This document shows, one piece after another, positions 1-7,913 of a DNA stretch of 64,000 bases. Every line of letters starts with the position of its first letter. Position 1 is the stretch's first letter. The DNA comes from Streptococcus hillyeri. Lineage in GTDB: Bacteria; Bacillota; Bacilli; Lactobacillales; Streptococcaceae. Location: NCBI RefSeq assembly GCF_003686955.1, contig NZ_RCVM01000010.1, forward strand, positions 1 through 64,000, in the 5' to 3' direction. Below the pieces are notes generated by a model. That model was not told the origin of the DNA. It searched no databases and saw nothing but the letters and a program-made list of their open reading frames with translations. Made by a program: the position numbers and the translations under genes.

Positions 1-33
1 AACAGTAATCAAGAAATTTAAAAGGTCTTCCAT
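1..33 (-). CDS. Start of an unidentified leftward gene (partial)
   Basis: Only the first 11 codons lie in the window, reading MEDLLNFLITV. The start is supported by GGAGG eight bases upstream (about 42-46) and a good -10 (TATAAT on the minus strand, 53-58). A second frame, open from an ATG at 115 to the window edge, has no ribosome-binding site and is less likely. The product cannot be named. It follows the short-peptide array in the same direction but has its own promoter. Confidence 0.5.
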   Translation of the reverse strand, partial: MEDLLNFLITV

Positions 34-150
34 AACAAAATCCTCCACTTTTATTATAGCGAAGGATTTTGAATTCATCCATGAAAGTCTTTTCTGTAAG
101 CCATATTTTCTTCATGCGTTTGTCGTGTTGATATAAGCACACACAAACAC

Positions 151-171
151 CTGCCGTTCTGACAGGTGCCC
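151..171. terminator. Hairpin terminator at the end of the peptide array
   Basis: An inverted repeat CACCTG...CAGGTG lies between the last array ORF and the next leftward gene. The flank is T-rich on both strands, best on the plus strand (CCCTTTCTTT). It could close the array transcript, although the T-run on the minus side is poor. Confidence 0.45.
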
Positions 172-223
172 TTTCTTTATTAAATTCGTGTATTTGTTTT
201 GTTATAAGAATCATCAACTGAGG

Positions 224-268
224 TTAGCAATCTCCGTTTCTGTACCGAGAACAATTATATCTTAGCAT
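224..268 (-). CDS. RYKNGD-family micropeptide, copy G (14 aa)
   Basis: This ORF encodes MLRYNCSRYRNGDC. AGGAGG lies at 276-281, seven bases before the ATG. It is the most distal and most divergent array member (RYRNGD for RYKNGD) and carries two cysteines. It is separated from copy F by about 370 bp. The function is unknown, and no transporter or modifying enzyme is visible next to it. Coding status rests on the strong RBS and the conserved C-terminal motif. Confidence 0.6.
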   Translation of the reverse strand: MLRYNCSRYRNGDC

Positions 269-639
269 AAGGATACCTCCTACCAAGTTTTTGTTCGTCG
301 AGCTTCAAGTGCTCATCACTAAACGATCATACAATTGATTAGATTAAAGACAAACTTATAAAGCTCTACAGGGTCTCTACCAATTTACGATTATCTTATT
401 CTTGTCTTTTCAGTCTTCTGAGATGCTTCATTCTCCCACCCTACGTTTCAAGGCAGAGATGATAGCAGGCCATTTACTCCTGGAAGACCGTGATAGTCTC
501 TTACCTCTTTAGGAAATCAAGATATATCAAATCATTTTCAATATACGTTAATATTTCTCTATTAATCTCCTTTTGATTTCCCTAAAGAAAATATCATCAT
601 TTTATCTTTATAGAGCTTTATCCGAAAAATAATTTAAGC
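269..639 (-). other. Spacer in the peptide array, no clear gene
   Basis: No ORF with a good RBS is visible. On the minus strand, 562-600 encodes MMIFSLGKSKGD, which ends in a motif loosely like RYKNGD but has only a weak Shine-Dalgarno. An ORF at about 420-455 (MKHLRRLKRQE) sits directly behind GGGTGGGAG. Both are unproven. The stretch could be a decayed longer gene or an untranslated RNA segment of the array transcript. Confidence 0.3.
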
Positions 640-675
640 TTAATTGTCACCGTTTTTATATCTTGCTATGCACAT
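640..675 (-). CDS. RYKNGD-family micropeptide, copy F (11 aa)
   Basis: This ORF encodes MCIARYKNGDN behind AGGAGGG. It is the last of three near-identical 135-bp tandem units. It matches copies D and E in upstream DNA and N-terminus but ends four codons early because a stop follows RYKNGDN. The motif codons (AGA TAT AAA AAC GGT GAC) differ synonymously from those of copies D and E, which suggests selection on the peptide. Confidence 0.65.
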   Translation of the reverse strand: MCIARYKNGDN

Positions 676-762
676 GAGACCCTCCTATTTGAGAAACTTA
701 CACACTGAGTTACTTTAACAATAAATCTAGGTTTGCATTGGTATCACTCCCTTGTCGCTATT

Positions 763-810
763 TTATGCAACAAGGAAATTATCTCCATTTTTATATCTTG
801 CTACGCACAT
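763..810 (-). CDS. RYKNGD-family micropeptide, copy E (15 aa)
   Basis: This ORF encodes MCVARYKNGDNFLVA, identical in protein sequence to copy D. AGGAGGG precedes the ATG by about five bases. It is the middle member of the 135-bp tandem repeats. It has no hydrophobic signal peptide and no obvious leader/core division. Function unknown. Confidence 0.7.
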   Translation of the reverse strand: MCVARYKNGDNFLVA

Positions 811-897
811 AAGACCCTCCTATTTGAGAAACTTACACACTAAGTTACATTAACAATAAATCTAGGTTTGCATTGGTATCACTCCCTCGTCGCTATT

Positions 898-945
898 TTA
901 TGCAACAAGGAAATTATCTCCATTTTTATATCTTGCTACGCACAT
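898..945 (-). CDS. RYKNGD-family micropeptide, copy D (15 aa)
   Basis: This ORF encodes MCVARYKNGDNFLVA, with AGGAGG at 951-956. Its C-terminal VA and the DNA for LVA-stop are shared with copy C, which shows how the tandem units arose. A cysteine at position 2 is common to copies D, E and F. The peptide is hydrophilic and has no signal peptide. Function unknown. Confidence 0.7.
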   Translation of the reverse strand: MCVARYKNGDNFLVA

Positions 946-1032
946 AAGACCCTCCTATTTGAGAAACTTACACACTGAGTTACATTAACGATAAATCTAA
1001 AGTTGCATTGGTATCACTCCCTCGTCGCTATT

Positions 1033-1086
1033 TTATGCAACAAGGATAGTGTCTCCGTTTTTATACCGATTGAGATTAAATGCCAT
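1033..1086 (-). CDS. RYKNGD-family micropeptide, copy C (17 aa)
   Basis: This ORF encodes MAFNLNRYKNGDTILVA. An AGAGAGGTG Shine-Dalgarno lies just upstream. The motif codons CGG TAT AAA AAC GGA GAC differ from the other copies only synonymously. The N-terminus differs (AFNLN rather than CVA), so the conserved part is the RYKNGD block. Confidence 0.7.
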   Translation of the reverse strand: MAFNLNRYKNGDTILVA

Positions 1087-1134
1087 AAGATCACCTCTCT
1101 GACATCTAGATTGTAAAGTTTTCTTGCCTACTGT

Positions 1135-1185
1135 CTATCGAGGCTTGTCTCCGTTCTTATAGCGTCCAATGTCAAAGGTTAACAT
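1135..1185 (-). CDS. RYKNGD-family micropeptide, copy B (16 aa)
   Basis: This ORF encodes MLTFDIGRYKNGDKPR, with AGGAGG at 1193-1198, seven bases before the ATG. It is the first intact member downstream of the promoter. Its motif codons (CGC TAT AAG AAC GGA GAC) again differ synonymously from its neighbours. Function unknown. Confidence 0.7.
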   Translation of the reverse strand: MLTFDIGRYKNGDKPR

Positions 1186-1227
1186 AGCGCCACCTCCTAT
1201 AATTGAAAAACGATTGTTTGAAGACCT

Positions 1228-1269
1228 TTAGTCTCCATTTTTATACCTGTTGCGATTGAAGATTAGTAT
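1228..1269 (-). pseudogene. RYKNGD micropeptide unit A, start codon lost
   Basis: The promoter-proximal unit has AGGAGG (1278-1283) and a frame reading LIFNRNRYKNGD then stop, but the codon at the expected start is ATA, not ATG. No in-frame ATG, GTG or TTG fits. Either the unit is inactivated by an ATG-to-ATA change or it starts at a non-canonical codon. The intact motif and RBS show it belongs to the family. Confidence 0.55.
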
Positions 1270-1309
1270 TAGAGTGACCTCCTTTCTTCTCTTCTTTCTT
1301 TATGGTTTA

Positions 1310-1338
1310 AGTATACCGTAAGCGCTTTCTTTTGTCAA
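1310..1338 (-). promoter_or_regulatory. Consensus promoter of the micropeptide array
   Basis: On the minus strand a perfect TTGACA (1333-1338) stands 17 bp from TATACT (1310-1315), aimed at peptide unit A. Upstream lies an inverted repeat TGTTCG-N7-CGAACA (1350-1368) that could bind another regulator. The near-consensus elements suggest strong transcription when not repressed. Confidence 0.8.
1317..1330 (-). promoter_or_regulatory. Probable cre (CcpA) site inside the array promoter
   Basis: AGAAAGCGCTTACG matches the Gram-positive cre consensus TGWAARCGYTWNCW at 12 of 14 positions. It sits in the -35/-10 spacer, where CcpA binding normally represses. This implies the peptide array is off in glucose and on when preferred sugar is gone. 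Direct evidence is the match and its position; regulation is inferred. Confidence 0.65.
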
Positions 1339-1557
1339 CTTTTAGCTGTTGTTCGTGTTTGTCGAACATTTTTTCTGAAAAAAATAGCTGGCGCTGATTT
1401 ATCTGAAAATCGTTCCAATCGGACGAACTATAATCTTTTTTACGGGCTAACTCTTAACCTAAAAAAGTTTCAAAAACTTTTCAGAAAGAAAATAAAAACA
1501 CTTTCTTTTAAAGCTCTGCTATTTCCCAAAAGAAAAAAGCTTTGGTACAATAAACCT

Positions 1558-2709
1558 ATGATAAATTTGACTGATTATGGAATTGAGATGTGGAACGAGG
1601 AGAAAATTGCTGATTTCCGTCGTACCTTGCTGGCTTGGTATGACCGTGAAAAGCGTGATTTGCCTTGGCGTCGCACCTTTGACCCTTATAAGATTTGGAT
1701 TTCTGAGATTATGCTCCAGCAGACACAAGTGGTAACTGTTATTCCTTACTATGAGAGGTTTTTGGACTGGTTTCCCACTGTAAAAGCATTAGCTGACGCT
1801 CCAGAAGAAAAACTGCTTAAGGCTTGGGAGGGCTTGGGCTATTATTCGCGCGTTCGTAACATGCAGGCTGCCGCTCAGCAAATCATGACAGATTTTAATG
1901 GTAAATTTCCGGAAACCTATGAAGGAATTTCTAGCTTAAAAGGGATTGGTCCTTATACTGCTGGCGCCATTGCCAGCATTGCCTTTGGCCTACCTGAGCC
2001 AGCTGTAGATGGTAATGTGATGCGAGTCATGGCACGCTTATTTGAAATCAATTACGATATTGGCGACCCCAAAAATCGTAAAATTTTTCAAGCTGTCATG
2101 GAAATATTGATTGATCCTGACCGACCAGGGGATTTCAACCAGGCTTTGATGGACCTGGGAACAGATATTGAATCAGCTAAAACGCCAAGACCTGATGAAA
2201 GCCCTATTCGATTTTTCTGCGCAGCTTATTTACATGGCACTTACGACAAATACCCTATCAAGGCTCCAAAGAAAAAGCCCAAACCTCTGCAAATTCAGGC
2301 ATTCGTCATCCAAAATAAAAAGGGAGAATTCTTGCTTGAAAAAAATAATGACGGTCGCTTACTAGGTAGCTTTTGGTCTTTCCCCATTATGGAGACTAAC
2401 TTTATCGCTCAGCAATTAAATCTCTTTGAAAAAGAAAACGACGTTTTAGAGACCGTATCTCAAAAGACATTATTTGAAGAGGACTATCAACTCAAGCCAA
2501 TTTGGTCAGAGAGGACTTTCAGCCCCATCAAACATACCTTTAGCCACCAAAAATGGACGATAGAACTTTTAGAAGGCTTTGTGGAAAAAGCAGAGCTAAC
2601 TAGCCAAAAAGAATTACAATGGGTATCACCAGACAATTTCGATAACTATCCCATGGCAACCCCACAGAAGAAGATGGTGGCAGAGGTGATGAAGCAACAG
2701 AGAAGATGA
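1558..2709 (+). CDS. mutY: A/G-specific adenine glycosylase MutY
   Basis: This enzyme removes adenine mispaired with 8-oxoguanine in base-excision repair. The 383-aa protein has the HhH-GPD glycosylase fold: catalytic Glu in SEIMLQQT (about residue 50), helix-hairpin-helix LKGIGPYTAGA (128-138) and catalytic Asp in PAVDGNV (151). A C-terminal MutT-like domain follows from about residue 250. The four cysteines that normally hold the 4Fe-4S cluster are absent, as in other lactic acid bacteria. The start agrees with my recollection of the pneumococcal protein (MLDLKEYGIVMW against MINLTDYGIEMW). An extended -10 (TGGTACAAT) ends seven bases before this ATG, so the mRNA may be leaderless. Confidence 0.95.
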   Translation: MINLTDYGIEMWNEEKIADFRRTLLAWYDREKRDLPWRRTFDPYKIWISEIMLQQTQVVTVIPYYERFLDWFPTVKALADAPEEKLLKAWEGLGYYSRVRNMQAAAQQIMTDFNGKFPETYEGISSLKGIGPYTAGAIASIAFGLPEPAVDGNVMRVMARLFEINYDIGDPKNRKIFQAVMEILIDPDRPGDFNQALMDLGTDIESAKTPRPDESPIRFFCAAYLHGTYDKYPIKAPKKKPKPLQIQAFVIQNKKGEFLLEKNNDGRLLGSFWSFPIMETNFIAQQLNLFEKENDVLETVSQKTLFEEDYQLKPIWSERTFSPIKHTFSHQKWTIELLEGFVEKAELTSQKELQWVSPDNFDNYPMATPQKKMVAEVMKQQRR

Positions 2710-3064
2710 GTGACGGAAAGACAATTTGTAACTTCCAATACTCTCTCCTAGATAAAAAATAGTTTAAACTCACTGCACTCATCATTTTTTGAATAACCAC
2801 TACTGACACTAGACAAGCATTTTGATTTGCATTACACACAATTATAGCTTCACCATTAAATACTTTATAGCAATCAAAAACTATTAGACAACGAAATCAC
2901 AGATAGAACTCAGTTTATCAAGCTGAGTAACAACGTCAGAGTTTGACGAGTAGAAACTTTATTTAAGCTACTTTCAACTGTCTCCCCACGACTAAATACT
3001 TGCTCACAATCCTCTGATAAGTTACAATAGGTAGGTATTACTCAGAAAGGTTATTCCTATTTTT
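2710..3064. other. Intergenic region with promoter of the next gene
   Basis: No credible gene is present. TTGCTC (3000-3005), 17 bp, TACAAT (3023-3028) forms a plausible rightward promoter for the gene at 3065. A GAAAGG lies 14 bases before that ATG, which is rather distant. Nothing else is recognised. Confidence 0.5.
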
Positions 3065-3535
3065 ATGAATTATCTATTGACGTTTCTTATTTCAATGATT
3101 CCTCTCATTGAACTCCGAGGAGCTGTTCCATTTGGTATTGCTTCTGGCATTCCCTTCACTCAGGCATTGGCGATTTCAGTTATTGGTAATATGATACCTG
3201 TCCCTATTATCTTCTTCTTTGCTCGTAAAGTCTTAGAATGGGGAACTGATAAACCTTACATTGGTAACTTTTTTACTTGGTGTCTTAAAAAAGGGCACAG
3301 CGGTGGCGAAAAACTATCAAAAGTTGCTGGTAGTAAAGGGATTTTTTGGGCGCTCCTTCTATTTGTAGGTATCCCACTTCCAGGAACTGGAGCATGGACA
3401 GGAACCCTTGCTGCCTCTATCCTTGACTGGGATTTCAAGCGCAGCGTTTTTGCTGTCATGCTAGGCGTTATCTTGGCTGGCCTCATCATGGGCAGCCTAT
3501 CTCTTATCTTTGGACTAAACACCTTCAGCCATTAA
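3065..3535 (+). CDS. COG2426-family small membrane protein
   Basis: This 156-aa, very hydrophobic protein has about four membrane segments. The N-terminal pattern LISMIPLIELRGAVPFGI and central GIPLPGTGAWTG are typical of COG2426, annotated as small multidrug export proteins; the transport role is poorly supported in the family. It is a single gene between its own promoter and a strong terminator. Confidence 0.75.
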   Translation: MNYLLTFLISMIPLIELRGAVPFGIASGIPFTQALAISVIGNMIPVPIIFFFARKVLEWGTDKPYIGNFFTWCLKKGHSGGEKLSKVAGSKGIFWALLLFVGIPLPGTGAWTGTLAASILDWDFKRSVFAVMLGVILAGLIMGSLSLIFGLNTFSH

Positions 3536-3586
3536 GATTTTTTGGAACATAGCAAAGCAGAAAATATCTCATTACTGACAATCCAC

Positions 3587-3614
3587 ATGGAAAGGCAAAC
3601 CTTTCCATTTTTTT
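3587..3614 (+). terminator. Rho-independent terminator
   Basis: A perfect 9-bp stem ATGGAAAGG/CCTTTCCAT with a 4-base loop is followed by seven T residues. It ends the COG2426 gene transcript. Confidence 0.9.
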
Positions 3615-3682
3615 GTTATAAAAAAAGCTGGATAAAAACTTAAATTTCAGCCTTGCTGTTGAAATTTGAACAAAATAAAATA

Positions 3683-3720
3683 GCTTAGAATCAACGTTTT
3701 TTGACGACGTTACTCTAAGC
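3683..3720. repeat. Hairpin element between convergent genes
   Basis: GCTTAGA...TCTAAGC pairs outside and AACG...CGTT inside around a T-rich loop. T-rich flanks on both strands suggest a bidirectional terminator for the MFS gene, or a short interspersed repeat. A second hairpin (AAATTTCA...TGAAATTT, about 3642-3667) precedes it. Confidence 0.5.
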
Positions 3721-3799
3721 CATTTACTATTTTTAAGACTTTTTACTCAGCCTCAATCCAAGGTATTATACCGACACGGAACATCTTGCTCCTATCATT

Positions 3800-4951
3800 T
3801 TATCTCTTGTTTCCTCTTAACAGTTTATAGCACAATAAACCAATCACCATCATCGCTGAGGTAATGTAAAATGGGGTAATATAGCTTTCAAGAGAAAGGG
3901 CGGACACCATTTTCGTTAACAAAACAGGGGTCAGGATGACACCGACATTTCCAGCTGTAATTGCCATACTGGTCACGAAATTGATTTTCTCTGCTGGGTA
4001 ACTTTTAGCGATGGCGTCAAAGATAGCTGACATACCACCGACAAAACTAAAACCAATCAGAACTGCACCGACATAGAAGAAAATCATATGATTGCTAACA
4101 GTAAAGAAGAGATTACCTACTAACATCATAACAAGCATAAAACTCAAGGTCTGCTCTGCCATTTTTTTCGCTAAAAAACCAAAGGAGAGTCCCGCTAAAA
4201 TCCCACTAAAGGCTAAAAGCGTCAAAATATGGCTTGAAACTAGCTCATCGTAACCATAATGCGTCACCAATAAGGTTGGAATTTTGATGGTTGCGCCAAT
4301 GTAAGCCACTCCGATGAAGAAGGTAATCAACATCCACAGGATAACACGCCTATCAAAGACGACAAGTTTAGACAATTGTTGCTCTGTAAGCGGCACTTCT
4401 TCCACAAAATGATGAAACAGGAGAAAGACGGGAATCACAAGAAAATAGACTAAATAAATATAGGACGCTCCCATTAGCATGGCATAACCTACGATGAAGG
4501 TAGTCAGAGTCTTTCCGACGTTCATCGTAGCTGTCCGTAGCCCTATGAGACAAGCTCGCTGGCTCCCTTGGAAATAATCACTAATCATGGTAATTGATAA
4601 AGGATTATAAAGTCCTATTCCTACACCTAGAAGCAAACGACCAAGTAAGGCTATGTTAAAATCGCTTGCTAGAAACGATAAAAGCCCCGATAAAAAAATG
4701 AGAACCAATCCTATTTCAACTGTTTTCTTTTTACCAATTTTGGCAACAATAACATTTCCCAAAACAACGGTTACCATAATCATCATAGCAGGGATGGTCA
4801 CCAATGTTTCCACAGACGCCAAGCTAACCCCAGCCCCCTTAGCCTGATAAAAAGCATAGAGCTTGGGAATTGCTGGCGCTATGGCCAAATGAGACATGAT
4901 AAAGAGTGATACAGACAACAAGGAAATTTTTAACCAAACGTTTTCTTTCAT
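3800..4951 (-). CDS. MFS transporter
   Basis: This 383-aa protein has twelve predicted membrane segments in two halves, with an MFS-type loop after TM2 (AKIGKKKTVEIG) and RLLLGVGIGLYNP in TM4. It belongs to the drug/metabolite-exporter type of major facilitator. The substrate cannot be read from the sequence. It stands alone, downstream of the tsf terminator and convergent with the COG2426 gene. Confidence 0.8.
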   Translation of the reverse strand: MKENVWLKISLLSVSLFIMSHLAIAPAIPKLYAFYQAKGAGVSLASVETLVTIPAMMIMVTVVLGNVIVAKIGKKKTVEIGLVLIFLSGLLSFLASDFNIALLGRLLLGVGIGLYNPLSITMISDYFQGSQRACLIGLRTATMNVGKTLTTFIVGYAMLMGASYIYLVYFLVIPVFLLFHHFVEEVPLTEQQLSKLVVFDRRVILWMLITFFIGVAYIGATIKIPTLLVTHYGYDELVSSHILTLLAFSGILAGLSFGFLAKKMAEQTLSFMLVMMLVGNLFFTVSNHMIFFYVGAVLIGFSFVGGMSAIFDAIAKSYPAEKINFVTSMAITAGNVGVILTPVLLTKMVSALSLESYITPFYITSAMMVIGLLCYKLLRGNKR

Positions 4952-5036
4952 AACACCATTAAGCTACTACCTGTGCTCTAGTAGCTATTTAACCTATGTC
5001 AAGCGAGCACAACTTGATAACACTCATCAATCACAA

Positions 5037-5066
5037 TGAAAAAAGCAGGTTCCCCTGCTTTTTTCA
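5037..5066 (-). terminator. Terminator of the rpsB-tsf operon
   Basis: A 13-bp perfect stem TGAAAAAAGCAGG/CCTGCTTTTTTCA with a 4-base loop lies just after tsf. The run of T on the minus strand is inside the stem, as in typical bidirectional terminators. Confidence 0.85.
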
Positions 5067-5086
5067 ATTTGTAAACTCTAATGAAA

Positions 5087-6127
5087 TTAGTTTCCAAGAG
5101 CTGCTGCCATTGTAGCTGCAACTTCCGCTTCAAAGTCATTTGAAGCTTTTTCGATACCTTCACCAACTTCAAAACGTGCAAATGCAACTGCTTTTGCGTT
5201 GACGCTGTCAAGGTACGCTTCAACTGTTTTGCTGTCGTCCATGATGTAAACTTGAGCAAGAAGTGTGTAAGCTTGGTCAACTTGAGTGTTGTCAAGCATG
5301 AAACGGTCCATTTTACCTGGGATGATTTTGTCCCAGATTTTTTCTGGTTTGCCTTCAGCAGCAAGTTCAGCTTTGATTGCTTCTTCTGCAGCTGCAATCA
5401 CTTCGTCAGTCAATTGAGCTTTTGAACCGTATTGCAAGAGTGGAAGTGCTGGTTTGTCAACCATAGCACGTGATTCATTGTCTTGCTCAATTTTGTGGTT
5501 CAATTGTGCCAACTCATCTTTAACGAATTGCTCGTCAAGTTCGGTGTATGACAATACAGTTGGTTTCATTGCAGCGATGTGCATTGATACTTGTTTAGCA
5601 AGCGCTTCGTCGCCACCTTCGATAACTGAGATAACACCGATACGTCCACCGTTATGTTGGTAAGCACCGAATGCTTGCTCGTCAGTTTTTTCAAGAAGAG
5701 CGAAACGACGGAATGAGATTTTCTCACCGATTGTTGCAGTTGCATTGATGTAAGCTGCTTCAAGTGTTTCACCAGTTGCAGTTGTCAAAGCAAGTGCTTC
5801 TTCGTTGTTAGCTGGTTTACCTTCTGCGATAACTTTAGCTGTTTCGTTTACCAATTCAACGAATTGAGCGTTTTTCGCAACGAAGTCAGTTTCAGCGTTA
5901 ACTTCGATAACCGCTGCAACGTTACCGTTAACATAAACACCAGTCAAACCTTCAGCGGCAACACGGTCAGCTTTTTTAGCTGCTTTTGCCATACCTTTTT
6001 CACGGAGCAACTCAATTGCTTTTTCGATGTCACCGTCAGTTTCTACAAGTGCTTTTTTAGCGTCCATAACGCCGGCACCTGATTTTTCACGCAATTCTTT
6101 AACGAGTTTTGCAGTAATTTCTGCCAT
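5087..6127 (-). CDS. tsf: Elongation factor Ts
   Basis: EF-Ts catalyses GDP/GTP exchange on EF-Tu. The 346-aa protein has the N-terminal UBA-like helix region ([21 protein letters not shown]), the core motif TDFVAKN that contacts EF-Tu and a full C-terminal dimerisation region, typical of streptococcal EF-Ts length. AGGAGAAAAACC precedes the ATG. It follows rpsB after about 330 bp that contain an intergenic hairpin. Confidence 0.97.
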   Translation of the reverse strand: MAEITAKLVKELREKSGAGVMDAKKALVETDGDIEKAIELLREKGMAKAAKKADRVAAEGLTGVYVNGNVAAVIEVNAETDFVAKNAQFVELVNETAKVIAEGKPANNEEALALTTATGETLEAAYINATATIGEKISFRRFALLEKTDEQAFGAYQHNGGRIGVISVIEGGDEALAKQVSMHIAAMKPTVLSYTELDEQFVKDELAQLNHKIEQDNESRAMVDKPALPLLQYGSKAQLTDEVIAAAEEAIKAELAAEGKPEKIWDKIIPGKMDRFMLDNTQVDQAYTLLAQVYIMDDSKTVEAYLDSVNAKAVAFARFEVGEGIEKASNDFEAEVAATMAAALGN

Positions 6128-6460
6128 GGTTTTTCTCCTATAAATTTTATTTTTTGCAATTTGCTGTTAATGGTCCGGCATGCCAGCAAATCTGCGGTTT
6201 CATGGCTAAATCTAGCTCTTAAAGTCTCCAGATTTGCCTGCAAGGCTAGCCAAGCTAATCTTACTTTGACCACAGAGCAGCAATTGCCCGACCTGCTGAC
6301 GCTTCCATATTCAAACGTCAGCTCTTGGGCGACAAAGTTGCCCTTAACATGTTTAATAAAACAGAGGGCAGAGCAGGAACGCTCTGCCCTCTTGGGTTGG
6401 TTCAAGTTTTACAATTCAGCATACTAGCTAAATTGTTCATGGACGAAAGTCCTTTGTTAC
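6128..6460 (-). other. rpsB-tsf intergenic region
   Basis: A very strong hairpin, AGAGGGCAGAGC/GCTCTGCCCTCT (6363-6392), followed on the minus strand by TGTTTTATT, lies soon after rpsB. It looks like an attenuating terminator that would lower tsf relative to rpsB. The remaining 230 bp have no ORF with an RBS. Confidence 0.6.
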
Positions 6461-7225
6461 TTATTTACCTTCTACAACTTCTACCAATTCTTCGATTGAT
6501 TCAGTTGATGCTACTTCTTCTTCGAATGATACTTCTGCATCTTCACCTTGACGACCTTCAATAATAGCGTCAGCCATTTTCGCAGTGATCAATTTAACAG
6601 CGCGGATAGCGTCATCGTTAGCTGGGATGATAACATCGATATCATCTGGATCAGCGTTAGTATCAACCATCGCTACTACAGGGATACCAAGTTTTTTAGC
6701 TTCTTTAACAGCGATTTGCTCTTTATGTGGGTCAACAACGTACATTACGTCTGGGATACGTGGCATATCTTCGATACCGCCCAAGAATTTTTCAAGACGT
6801 GCACGTTGTTTGTTAAGAAGTGCAACTTCTTTCTTAGGAAGAACTTCGAAGACACCTTCTTCTTCCATACGTTTGATTTCTTTCAAACGAGCAATACGTT
6901 TTTGGATTGTTCCCCAGTTAGTAAGAGTTCCACCCAACCAACGGTGGTTGATGAAGTATTGACCTGAACGTGCAGCTTCTTCAGCAACTGCTTCAGCAGC
7001 TTGCTTTTTAGTACCTACGAAAAGAACAACTGCATCGTTTGCTGCTGCATCACGAATGAAATCGTAAGCTTGATCAGCCAATTTTACAGTTTGTTGCAAG
7101 TCAATAACGTGGATTCCGTTACGCTCTGTGAAGATGTATTTAGCCATCTTAGGGTTCCAGCGACGAGTTTGGTGACCAAAGTGAACACCAGCTTCGAGCA
7201 ATTGTTTCATTGAAATTACTGCCAT
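6461..7225 (-). CDS. rpsB: 30S ribosomal protein S2
   Basis: A 254-aa S2 protein with the diagnostic start [24 protein letters not shown] and a long acidic C-terminal tail rich in E, as in other streptococci. AAAGGAGAAAC lies before the ATG. It is the first gene of the rpsB-tsf operon. The leader RNA of about 100 nt has a hairpin AGACCA/TGGTCT that may take part in autogenous control, a known S2 property in other bacteria but inferred here. Confidence 0.97.
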   Translation of the reverse strand: MAVISMKQLLEAGVHFGHQTRRWNPKMAKYIFTERNGIHVIDLQQTVKLADQAYDFIRDAAANDAVVLFVGTKKQAAEAVAEEAARSGQYFINHRWLGGTLTNWGTIQKRIARLKEIKRMEEEGVFEVLPKKEVALLNKQRARLEKFLGGIEDMPRIPDVMYVVDPHKEQIAVKEAKKLGIPVVAMVDTNADPDDIDVIIPANDDAIRAVKLITAKMADAIIEGRQGEDAEVSFEEEVASTESIEELVEVVEGK

Positions 7226-7339
7226 GAGTAGTTTCTCCTTTTATAATGTTTTTTCCTCTCTCAGACTTCGACTTGCAGCCCAACCTTTCGGCAACAAGAC
7301 CACAATTGGTCTAAGATGAGTATTTGTTGTTAGACAACC

Positions 7340-7368
7340 ATTATATTTTAGCAAAAGTATCTTTAAAA
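7340..7368 (-). promoter_or_regulatory. Probable rpsB promoter
   Basis: On the minus strand TATAAT (7340-7345) is a perfect -10. TTTAAA or a TTGCAT further upstream could serve as a -35, neither ideal. It lies about 115 bp before rpsB, leaving a structured leader. Confidence 0.6.
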
Positions 7369-7472
7369 TGCAAGCCAAGACTCGCTAATTTCTCCAGTAA
7401 TTTAGCGTAATTTCTCACAACTTTTTCCAGTTTAAAATTGTCTTTTTCTCAAAACTTCGTTAAGATAATCTT

Positions 7473-7859
7473 ATGACAACTTTTAAAACTCGTTTTTTCT
7501 ACCTCATAGCTCTCGTAGCGATTATTTTCTTGGGACTGCTCTGCCGTAAAATCAGCAGCCTTCCTCTTTGGATTGGCGACTCTCTTTGGGCTGTGGCTGT
7601 CTACCTTGGTTTTCGCCTTTTTTTCATAAAAATAAAGCCAGAGGCTACCGCCCTTATCTCTCTTGGGATCTCTTTTATAGTGGAATTCTCACAACTTGTG
7701 AGCTGGGCTCCGCTAGATACTATTCGTGCCACTACTCTAGGACATCTTTTCTTGGGGCAAGGATTTTTAATTAGTGACCTTATCGCCTATACTTTTGGTA
7801 TTTTTCTAATCTTTTTACTTGATAAAATGGCTCATCGAAAAGGAATTAAGGATTTTTAA
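7473..7859 (+). CDS. DUF2809/VanZ-like membrane protein
   Basis: This 128-aa protein has four membrane segments. The phrases GDSLWAVAVYLGFRLFF and EFSQLVSW...RATTLGHLFLGQGF...SDLIAYTFGI fit the DUF2809 group related to VanZ. Function unknown; it is not evidence of glycopeptide resistance. It is a single gene between rpsB and tRNA-Cys. Confidence 0.75.
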   Translation: MTTFKTRFFYLIALVAIIFLGLLCRKISSLPLWIGDSLWAVAVYLGFRLFFIKIKPEATALISLGISFIVEFSQLVSWAPLDTIRATTLGHLFLGQGFLISDLIAYTFGIFLIFLLDKMAHRKGIKDF

Positions 7860-7872
7860 CCAATTTTCCCTC

Positions 7873-7901
7873 TTGACGAGAAAGCGATTTTAGGGTAGAA
7901 T
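7873..7901 (+). promoter_or_regulatory. Promoter of tRNA-Cys
   Basis: TTGACG (7873-7878), exactly 17 bp, TAGAAT (7896-7901), placed 12 bp before the tRNA 5' end. Confidence 0.85.
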
Positions 7902-7913
7902 ATTCTTTGTTAT

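Larger units (their letters stand above)
640..1046. repeat. 135-bp tandem repeats carrying peptide ORFs
   Basis: The starts of copies D, E and F lie at 945, 810 and 675, exactly 135 bp apart, and the intervening DNA is nearly identical. The 3' end of copy C joins the same repeated spacer. Each spacer also carries GAGGGAG before a tiny GTG ORF (VIPMQT or VIPMQL), which may be a second mini-ORF or chance. The arrangement points to recent tandem amplification. Confidence 0.85.

Noticed and set aside
640..1046. CRISPR array
   Set aside because: The 135-bp units repeat throughout with no unique spacers, and each contains an RBS and ORF; no cas genes.
3683..3720. Insertion sequence end or BOX element
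   Set aside because: A single hairpin without transposase or known BOX modules; more simply a terminator.
6325..6967. Long rightward ORFs over rpsB
   Set aside because: Antisense shadows of rpsB, without RBS or family similarity.
7473..7859. Glycopeptide resistance gene vanZ
   Set aside because: Only distant family resemblance; no other van genes are present.
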